A stretch of 10,443 nt of DNA from GCA-2862585 sp965661345 (GTDB taxonomy: Bacteria > Bacteroidota > Bacteroidia > Flavobacteriales > UBA7312). The notes beneath the pieces are model-generated. The model made no database searches. It was given only the letters and a program-made list of their open reading frames with translations, and was not told the origin of the DNA. Every line of letters starts with the position of its first letter. Position 1 is the stretch's first letter. Of this stretch, positions 5,439 through 10,443 are shown one piece after another. The stretch covers positions 1 to 10,443 of the forward strand of contig CBFIDK010000024.1 of assembly GCA_965661345.1 (NCBI GenBank). The letters are read 5' to 3'. Both the position numbers and the translations under genes were made by a program.

Positions 5439-7790
5439 CAATACTGCTCTTCAAATTCTACCTCAGCTTCATTTTGCTCTACTTCATTAGTCGCTATTGG
5501 TAGTTTGAACAACGCTTCTTCGGGCTGTGCGAACTATTCTGATTATACCAATATTTATACTTCGCTTCAACTGAATGCTTCCTACAACTTAACTATTGGC
5601 TTAGAAAATTGCTCTGGCTTTACTGCTCCAAAAATTTCAAATGTATATATCGACTGGAACGCTAATAAAACGTTTGAGCCTAGCGAAGAGGTGTATCATA
5701 TTAATGCTACTTCAGCTTTGTTGGCTAACCAAACTCTATTTAACACAACTCTTAATGTGCCTGCCAATGCGGTAGAAGATACTATTCTTATGCGGGTAGT
5801 TACCCTTTGGTCTACTATGGATAATGCTAATGATTATTCGTGTGGCACGTACGGCTGGGGAGAAACAGAAGATTATTCCTTAATCATTTCAGGAATTATA
5901 AATGGCGTAAGCGCATCTGACAATCCTTGTTTTGGAGATTCTGCCGGAACCATCAACGTCTCAACGATTAACTCCCCTACTTCAAACTTTGCTTACTCTA
6001 TTGATGGTGGGATTTCGTATTCGACTAATTCTGTATTTACAGATTTGCCTAATGGGACTTATGATATTTGTGTGGTTGACAGTACAAGCGGACAAGTACA
6101 GTGCTACAGCAATAACCCTGTGGTGATAAGTTCTCCAACTGCGCTTTATGCTACCACTAACGTTCTTGACATTAGATGCCACAACGCTAACGATGGCATT
6201 ATAAATGCCACGGCCTACGGCGGACAACCCAATTACTCCTATCAATGGACTAATGGCTCTAATATTTTCATTGGAGATTCTATCTCGCTTTTGAGTTCTG
6301 GCTATTACGACTTATTGGTTTCTGATAATAATGGCTGCGAATTTAGCGTGGACAGTTTGTTTGTTAACAACCCTTCTAAGGTAGTTTTTGACAGCGTAAT
6401 CGTCAGTTCAATCTCTACTTATAATTTAAGTTGCCACAATTCAACCGACGGTTTTGTTGAAGTATTTGCTAGCGGAGGAACAGGCGGTATTTTAGTAAAC
6501 TGGAACGGTATAGTTAGCGCCCAAACGCTTTATGAAAATCTTCCTTCAGGTGTTCAAGAGATTATCGTTTTTGACGGCAATTTTTGCCAAGAAGATACTA
6601 CGCTATTCCTTACTGCACCAGACCGAATCTCATCTTCAAATACAGTACTTCATGTTGGTTGTGAAAATGAAAATGACGGTTCTATTACAACCGCTATTAA
6701 TGGTGGTGTATCGCCCTTTTCAATTGGCTTAACCGATGATGCTGGCACAAGCCTATTCAACGCTGTAAATAGCGGTGGTGTAGAGCTTATCAATAATTTG
6801 GTTGTTGGAGATTACTTTCTAAGTGTTAGCGACTCTAACAATTGTACATATTCTGAAAGCATTTCTATTGAAAACCCCATTTTTAGTTTAAGCACTAAAA
6901 ATGTAGACTGTTTTGGTGGTAATACTGGACAGATCTCTTACGCTATTGATTTTTCAATTGATACTTTTAACCTCATCTCTCCAGCCTTTTTAAATAATCT
7001 TGAGGCAGGCGTTTACACTTTTGTAATTGAAAATAATCAAGGTTGTAAGTTTGACTCCATCCTTACCATTAAAGAACCAGAAGAGATGGGAATTGTTCAA
7101 TCGGCAAAAATTATTTGTGAAGATTCTGAACTTTCAGACGTTTCAGTAGTAGGCTATGGTGGCATTGCGCCCTACAGTATTTATTGGACTACTGGCGATA
7201 CTATTTTCAACCCAAGTTTTGGGGTTGGCAATTACTCTTATACTATGTCCGATGCTAACAATTGCTTGTATAATGGGCAAATTGAAGTAATTCCACCCAA
7301 CATTCCTGAACTAAGTTATTCTCTTTTTGAGCCTTCTTGTTTTGAGAATTTTGATGGAAGTATTGAGCTATTTGTTGCCAATGGTTATCCTCCATTCGAG
7401 TACAATTGGCAAGACGGAAGAAGTGAAGCCTTAATTGATAGCCTACCTCCAAATACTTATAGAGTAACCGTTTCGGACAGTGCGGGCTGTAACTCTAGCC
7501 TTTTGGAATTGGTTGTTCCTTATGTTTACAATGATTGCTTTTTCTTTCCTGACGCATTTACACCTAATGACGACGGAATAAATGATGTCTACGAAATCTC
7601 TTCAACTTTTACTCGACAACCTTTAGAGCTGAGCATTTTTGATAAGTTTGGTAGTCTAATTTTCTTTTCTGATGAAGAACTAAAATGGGACGGTACATTT
7701 AAAGGCAATAAATGTCAGAGTGGTAAGTATTATTACGTTTTAAAGTTTGCCAACCAATACACCACTGGCGATTTACTTCTTTTAGAATAG
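5358..7790 (+). CDS. Secreted GEVED-type/SprB-repeat protein with gliding-type (type B) T9SS C-terminal domain
   Basis: An 810-residue protein, complete. Residues 1-27 are a signal peptide ending VNA before Gln. Residues 28-177 form a GEVED-type module: it opens QYC, contains VYIDWNAN-x-x-FEPSEEV, and ends YGWGETEDYSLII. Seven SprB-like repeats follow (about 188-720). Residues 727-810 match the gliding motility-associated C-terminal domain, with FFPDAFTPNDDGINDVY, a central FDKFG and a KWDGTFKG near the end. This domain type is known to direct export by the T9SS in gliding Bacteroidetes and usually needs a PorP/SprF-like partner, not seen here. I infer a cell-surface adhesin or matrix protein. 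No in-frame ATG exists between the upstream stop at 5295 and the signal peptide, so TTG at 5358 is the likely start; ATT or CTG just downstream are alternatives. The gene converges with the next one, 13 bp away. Confidence 0.93.
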   Translation: MILLKEILFKLFISCLLLLVNLQTVNAQYCSSNSTSASFCSTSLVAIGSLNNASSGCANYSDYTNIYTSLQLNASYNLTIGLENCSGFTAPKISNVYIDWNANKTFEPSEEVYHINATSALLANQTLFNTTLNVPANAVEDTILMRVVTLWSTMDNANDYSCGTYGWGETEDYSLIISGIINGVSASDNPCFGDSAGTINVSTINSPTSNFAYSIDGGISYSTNSVFTDLPNGTYDICVVDSTSGQVQCYSNNPVVISSPTALYATTNVLDIRCHNANDGIINATAYGGQPNYSYQWTNGSNIFIGDSISLLSSGYYDLLVSDNNGCEFSVDSLFVNNPSKVVFDSVIVSSISTYNLSCHNSTDGFVEVFASGGTGGILVNWNGIVSAQTLYENLPSGVQEIIVFDGNFCQEDTTLFLTAPDRISSSNTVLHVGCENENDGSITTAINGGVSPFSIGLTDDAGTSLFNAVNSGGVELINNLVVGDYFLSVSDSNNCTYSESISIENPIFSLSTKNVDCFGGNTGQISYAIDFSIDTFNLISPAFLNNLEAGVYTFVIENNQGCKFDSILTIKEPEEMGIVQSAKIICEDSELSDVSVVGYGGIAPYSIYWTTGDTIFNPSFGVGNYSYTMSDANNCLYNGQIEVIPPNIPELSYSLFEPSCFENFDGSIELFVANGYPPFEYNWQDGRSEALIDSLPPNTYRVTVSDSAGCNSSLLELVVPYVYNDCFFFPDAFTPNDDGINDVYEISSTFTRQPLELSIFDKFGSLIFFSDEELKWDGTFKGNKCQSGKYYYVLKFANQYTTGDLLLLE
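5439..5888 (+). other. GEVED-type module
   Basis: Residues 28-177. Modules of this type in Bacteroidetes open with YC, carry a V-x-IDWN-x-D/N-x-x-F strand, then VP-x-x-A and MRV strands and end in G-E-V-E-D-Y. Here the closing motif is GETEDY, and PANAVEDTILMRV is present. The function of the family is not established; it is usually found beside proteases or adhesive repeats. Confidence 0.75.
5919..7517 (+). repeat. Seven SprB-like repeats in tandem
   Basis: Repeats begin near residues 188, 271, 356, 432, 515, 585 and 657. Typical members show a C-x-x-x-x-DG start (RCHNANDG, SCHNSTDG, GCENENDG, SCFENFDG), a GG in the first half, a LP/LSSG-x-Y turn and a closing SD-x-x-x-C. Repeats 5 and 6 have lost DG (CFGGNTG, CEDSELSD), which marks them as divergent. 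Length runs from about 58 to 80 residues. They probably form an extended beta-rich stalk that presents the N-terminal GEVED-type module away from the cell. Confidence 0.82.
7536..7787 (+). other. Gliding-type (type B, CHU_C-like) T9SS C-terminal domain
   Basis: Residues 727-810: FFPDAFTPNDDGINDVYEI, then LSIFDKFGSLIF, WDGTFKGNKCQSGKYYYVL and a short end GDLLLLE. All key positions of the family are present, including FTPN, DG-x-ND, a FD-x-x-G turn, W-x-G-x-x-x-G and G-x-YYYVL. It runs to the very C-terminus, as expected of a sorting signal. Confidence 0.9.
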
Positions 7791-7811
7791 TAAATTAAAT
7801 CTCTTAATTTA
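7791..7811. terminator. AT-only hairpin between two convergent stop codons
   Basis: TAAATTAA (7791-7798) and TTAATTTA (7804-7811) form a perfect 8-bp stem with the 5-base loop ATCTC. It starts right after the stop of the plus gene and overlaps the stop of the minus gene (7804-7806). A bidirectional terminator is plausible for a convergent pair this close, but the stem contains no G-C pair and is weak, so it could be a chance palindrome. Confidence 0.35.
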
Positions 7812-10443
7812 TAAGTATTGTCTCTCTGGTAATTATTGAATTCCCCTTCAGTTCTATGTAGTAAAGCCCATTGGATAGGTTTCCTTTTTTAATGATGAGG
7901 TTATCCGTTTTTATCTTGTCATAGGTTCTGACTACCCTTCCTCTTGAATCTAAAATACTAATGTAAATATCTTCATTGTTTGGATTCGAAAACTCAACTT
8001 TGGATTCGTTTGTAAGTGGGTTTGGATATATACTTATATTGTCAAAGCTGAATTCATTAACTCCAACAGCTTTTGCAACTTCAATATCTATGCAAATAGT
8101 ATCGCCAAGGCAAGTAATCTCAGGACATAAGTTGGTCTCGCTAACGCATATGGTTGATAATCCTTCAATAGTTGACCATTCAACACTAATGGTATTAGTC
8201 CCCTGACCTGAAACTATCGTTCCAAGGTTCGAAACAGACCACTGATAAGTTGAGGTTGGATTAAATTGTACTGAATAACTTTCAATAGTTTCAGTTTGCG
8301 CCTCATCTGAACCTGTAATGGATAAATCATCAAGGTCACATATATCAAGGTTCAGTACTGCTAATGAATCACAGCCATATTGGTCAACCGTATCAAACTC
8401 ATATACTCCGCTTTGCGTGTATATTTGGCCGTTCCACTCATATTCATCACACGCAATTACATTTTCTTCAGAAGATGTTGGCGTGTTTATCGTTAATAAA
8501 AGCGAGGAAATACTATCACATCCGGTTAGACCTGGTACTACGAGCATGTATAACCCGCTTTCAAAATAGGTTGTTCCATTCCAAGTGTAATTATTACAAG
8601 CCGAAACAGTCGTTACTGATGATGATAGCGCTTCTATAATTTCAAGATTAAGTATTGCTGTTGAATCGCAGCCATGAACATTTGTGGTGTTTAAGGTATA
8701 TGTTCCGCTTTCTGTGTAGGTAATCCCATTCCAAAAATAACTGTTACAGCTTACTACGTCATCAACTGAAATAGAGCTTTGATGAATGGTTAAATCTAAC
8801 GCTATAGTAGAATCGCAACCAAATACATTGGTATAAGTGTACGTTGCACTAGTGTTACTTTCTGTGTAAGTAATGCCATCAATCCAAGTATACTCATAAC
8901 AATGCTCTTGAACATCAACAATTAGATTACTCTGATATATGGTTAAACTTAAATTAGCAATACTATCGCAACCATTAGAGCCTGTTGTTATGAAAGAGTA
9001 ATCTCCACTCTGAGTTAATTCAGTTTGATTCCAGACATAACTGTCGCAAGATGTGATAATAGTATCAGAAGAAGTACTTGGTACGATTGTTAAATCAAGC
9101 GTTATTATGGAGTCACAACCGTTTACGTTAACTAATGTAAATACAGCTGAATCATTACTTTCTGTATAGGTAATTCCATCTATCCAAGTGTACTCTTCAC
9201 AATGTTCTTGAATATCTGTTGCGGATACGCTTTGGCTAATCGTTAGATATAATGTTGCGGTACTGTCACAACCATTGGCATTTTGTGTAAGGAAAACGTA
9301 TGTTCCACTAGAAGTGTAGTCAACACCGTTCCAAATGTAAGAAATACAACTCTCAACCGTTGTTTCTGAAGTGAGTACTTCAGTAATTTCTATTTCTACT
9401 TCCAATGATGCTATACAGTCGTTTGCATCTCTAACCTCAAGAGTGTAATTGCCCGCCGATAAAGACGAAAAAGCACCTGACGACTGCCAAGCTCCGCCGT
9501 CTATTCTATATTCATAAGGCGCTTGTCCTCCAGCTGCTCCTACTTCCAAACTGCCATCTGAATCGCCATTACAAGTAGGTCCAATAGCATTTATACTAAT
9601 CAATTCTAAGCCCTGAACAGTATCGACAACAATAAAATCATCTGTGTAAGTACAACCGTTATTGTCTTCTACCGTTAGGGTATAATTGCCCGGCTCTAAT
9701 GAATTAATATCTTCTTGTGAAGAGGTATAGCCATCAGGACCTACCCAACTGAAAGTGTAGTCCACAAAAGAAATAACTGCTCCAGTAGAGTTGTTTATAA
9801 CATTACCAACGCCCCCAAAGACATCAACCTCTATAAATCCATTAGGATCCAGGTCGCAAAGCGTTTCGCCTGTAGTGCCAACAAAATATAAACTATCGGG
9901 CTCACGAATAGTGAACATTCTTACTGATTCGCATCCTGTAGATGAAGTAAACAATATAGCATATTCGCCAGCGCAAAGGTTGTTCTGGCTTGAACTCACA
10001 TCTGTACTGGTGAAAAAAGGAGTACCACTTACACTATCGTTATACCATTCAAGGGTATAAGTATCAGCAGGATTAATTAAGTTGATGAATAGCTCAGCAT
10101 CACAAGCGCCGTAACAACTAACATTATAGCCCCCATAAATAGGGCTGAAAAAATTAGTAGTTAATTCAACTTCTGGTAAATTAATGTTGGCGATGGCAGT
10201 ATCATTTCCTGAATAGACCATAAATTCATAAAGACCGCCACTTAAGCCTGAAAGGGCATAAACTTCTGTTGTGAATATATCTGTTAAAACCGATCCGTTA
10301 GGATAGGTAACATCTATGGAATACGGAGATGATAGAGTGAATGGTGGAATTACTTCAATAATACCATTACTGTTGCATAAATCATTTTGTATAATGTTTA
10401 CTACTAAAGAATCGCAATAGTTAAGCGTTACGGAAATAGTGTC
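7804..10443 (-). CDS. Secreted repeat protein with type A T9SS C-terminal domain (5' end outside window)
   Basis: The frame is open from the right edge to TAA at 7804-7806: 879 residues visible. An ATG at 10221 is internal, since 74 further codons precede it in frame and show SprB-like features (CDSLVVN, NDLCNSNGIIEV). Visible order: about four SprB-like repeats, the last one clear (TCNGDSDGSLEV, AAGGQAPYEY, LSAGNYTLEVRDANDC) at 9391-9594; seven Cys-rich repeats of about 50 residues (8341-9348); a PKD-like segment (about 8080-8322, STYQWSV and NTISVEWS); and a type A T9SS sorting domain (7807-8061). This last domain marks the protein as T9SS cargo, normally cleaved and attached to surface lipopolysaccharide or released. 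I infer a surface adhesin or matrix protein; what the missing N-terminus carries, possibly an enzyme, is unknown. It ends 13 bp from the convergent plus gene. Confidence 0.94.
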   Translation of the reverse strand, partial: DTISVTLNYCDSLVVNIIQNDLCNSNGIIEVIPPFTLSSPYSIDVTYPNGSVLTDIFTTEVYALSGLSGGLYEFMVYSGNDTAIANINLPEVELTTNFFSPIYGGYNVSCYGACDAELFINLINPADTYTLEWYNDSVSGTPFFTSTDVSSSQNNLCAGEYAILFTSSTGCESVRMFTIREPDSLYFVGTTGETLCDLDPNGFIEVDVFGGVGNVINNSTGAVISFVDYTFSWVGPDGYTSSQEDINSLEPGNYTLTVEDNNGCTYTDDFIVVDTVQGLELISINAIGPTCNGDSDGSLEVGAAGGQAPYEYRIDGGAWQSSGAFSSLSAGNYTLEVRDANDCIASLEVEIEITEVLTSETTVESCISYIWNGVDYTSSGTYVFLTQNANGCDSTATLYLTISQSVSATDIQEHCEEYTWIDGITYTESNDSAVFTLVNVNGCDSIITLDLTIVPSTSSDTIITSCDSYVWNQTELTQSGDYSFITTGSNGCDSIANLSLTIYQSNLIVDVQEHCYEYTWIDGITYTESNTSATYTYTNVFGCDSTIALDLTIHQSSISVDDVVSCNSYFWNGITYTESGTYTLNTTNVHGCDSTAILNLEIIEALSSSVTTVSACNNYTWNGTTYFESGLYMLVVPGLTGCDSISSLLLTINTPTSSEENVIACDEYEWNGQIYTQSGVYEFDTVDQYGCDSLAVLNLDICDLDDLSITGSDEAQTETIESYSVQFNPTSTYQWSVSNLGTIVSGQGTNTISVEWSTIEGLSTICVSETNLCPEITCLGDTICIDIEVAKAVGVNEFSFDNISIYPNPLTNESKVEFSNPNNEDIYISILDSRGRVVRTYDKIKTDNLIIKKGNLSNGLYYIELKGNSIITRETILIN
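7807..8061 (-). other. Type A T9SS C-terminal sorting domain
   Basis: The last 85 residues. Key motifs: ISIYPNPLTNES near the start, KVEFSNP, ISILDSRGRVV, NLSNGLYYIELKG and a final TRETILIN. The YPNP, DxxGR and L-x-x-G-x-Y-x-x-x positions are those of the family whose C-terminal signal directs T9SS export and is cleaved by the sortase PorU. Confidence 0.93.
8080..8322 (-). other. PKD-like domain
   Basis: About 81 residues between the Cys-rich array and the sorting domain: ITGSDEAQ, SYSVQFNPTSTYQWSVSNLG, then TNTISVEWS and a CPEITCLGDTICIDIEV end. A Y-x-W-x-V strand followed by G-T-x-x-I-x-V-x-W is typical of the PKD-like domains that precede type A sorting domains in this phylum. It is a spacer as far as can be seen. 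Confidence 0.6.
8341..9348 (-). repeat. Seven tandem C-x-x-Y-x-W...GCDS repeats
   Basis: Conserved cores at 9238-9348, 9085-9201, 8938-9048, 8785-8901, 8638-8748, 8488-8598 and 8341-8451, spaced 147-153 nt. Each core begins C-x-x-Y-x-W, has Y/L-T/F-x-S, then GCDS and a closing L-x-L-x-I strand. Each holds two Cys, presumably one disulfide, giving 14 in the array. Copies 2 and 4 are a 39-residue variant (HC-x-EYTWIDGITYTESN); the others are 37. This repeat is common in secreted Bacteroidetes proteins with type A T9SS signals; no function is established for it. Confidence 0.9.
9391..10443 (-). repeat. About four SprB-like repeats in the third protein
   Basis: The best copy spans 9391-9594. Upstream ones start near 10128 (SCYGACDAELFI, ending LCAGEYAI and GCESVRMFTI), near 9870 (LCDLDPNGFIEVDVFGG, LEPGNYTLTVEDNNGC) and at the right edge (DLCNSNGIIEV, LSGGLYEFMV). 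They share the SprB plan with gene 2, but the first two have lost DG. They precede the Cys-rich array, so this protein is likely a long stalk built of two repeat types. Confidence 0.75.

Noticed and set aside
5982..6245. Minus-strand 87-codon frame inside the SprB-repeat gene
   Set aside because: Antisense shadow of SprB-like repeats; the plus-strand frame has coherent domains over its whole length.
8318..8639. Two overlapping plus-strand frames of 83 and 91 codons
   Set aside because: They are antisense to the Cys-rich repeats and show no domain; the periodic frame arises from the repeat structure.
8341..9348. Regularly spaced repeats, considered as a CRISPR array
   Set aside because: The repeats are protein-level, about 150 bp apart, in frame and imperfect; there are no identical short repeats with unique spacers and no cas genes.
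10219..10221. ATG that could serve as the start of the right-hand minus-strand gene
   Set aside because: The frame stays open for 74 more codons to the edge, these codons carry SprB-like motifs, and no signal peptide follows this Met. It is an internal Met.

Overview
The window looks like chromosomal DNA of a Bacteroidota member, most likely a marine or free-living flavobacterium-like species that moves by gliding or uses the type IX secretion system (T9SS). The evidence is consistent. One gene ends in a type A T9SS sorting domain and another in a gliding-type (type B) one. SprB-like, GEVED-type, lamin-tail and GCTD...DGSC modules are typical of this phylum. Both visible signal peptides end in Ala followed by Gln, the Bacteroidetes pattern. 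The DNA is AT-rich and no Shine-Dalgarno sequence precedes the starts.

Layout: there are only three genes, and all encode large secreted repeat proteins. (1) On the minus strand, from 5143 off the left edge, lies the N-terminal 1,714 residues of a giant mosaic protein: signal peptide, jelly-roll-like region, two SbsA-type Ig domains, four lamin-tail domains, eight 21-residue GCTD modules, a CBM-like domain, a Kazal-like domain, three calcium-type Asp-rich loops and a SprB-like repeat. Its C-terminus lies outside the window. (2) On the plus strand, 5358-7790 is a complete 810-residue protein: signal peptide, GEVED-type module, seven SprB-like repeats and a gliding-type C-terminal domain. It appears to start at TTG. 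(3) On the minus strand, from the right edge to 7804, lie the C-terminal 879 residues of a third protein: about four SprB-like repeats, seven Cys-rich repeats of about 50 residues, a PKD-like domain and a type A T9SS C-terminal domain. Its start lies outside the window.

Genes 1 and 2 diverge from a 214-bp AT-rich intergenic region. Genes 2 and 3 converge with only 13 bp between their stop codons, and an AT-only hairpin sits there. I see no tRNA, rRNA, CRISPR array, transposase or phage gene.

Together the genes encode surface or secreted products of one export route. Likely roles are adhesion, matrix formation or substrate binding, but no catalytic domain is visible, so the specific function is unknown. 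The parts worth a second look are the modular architecture of gene 1, the ordered A/B repeat pattern in gene 3, the pairing of two T9SS signal types and the non-ATG start of gene 2.
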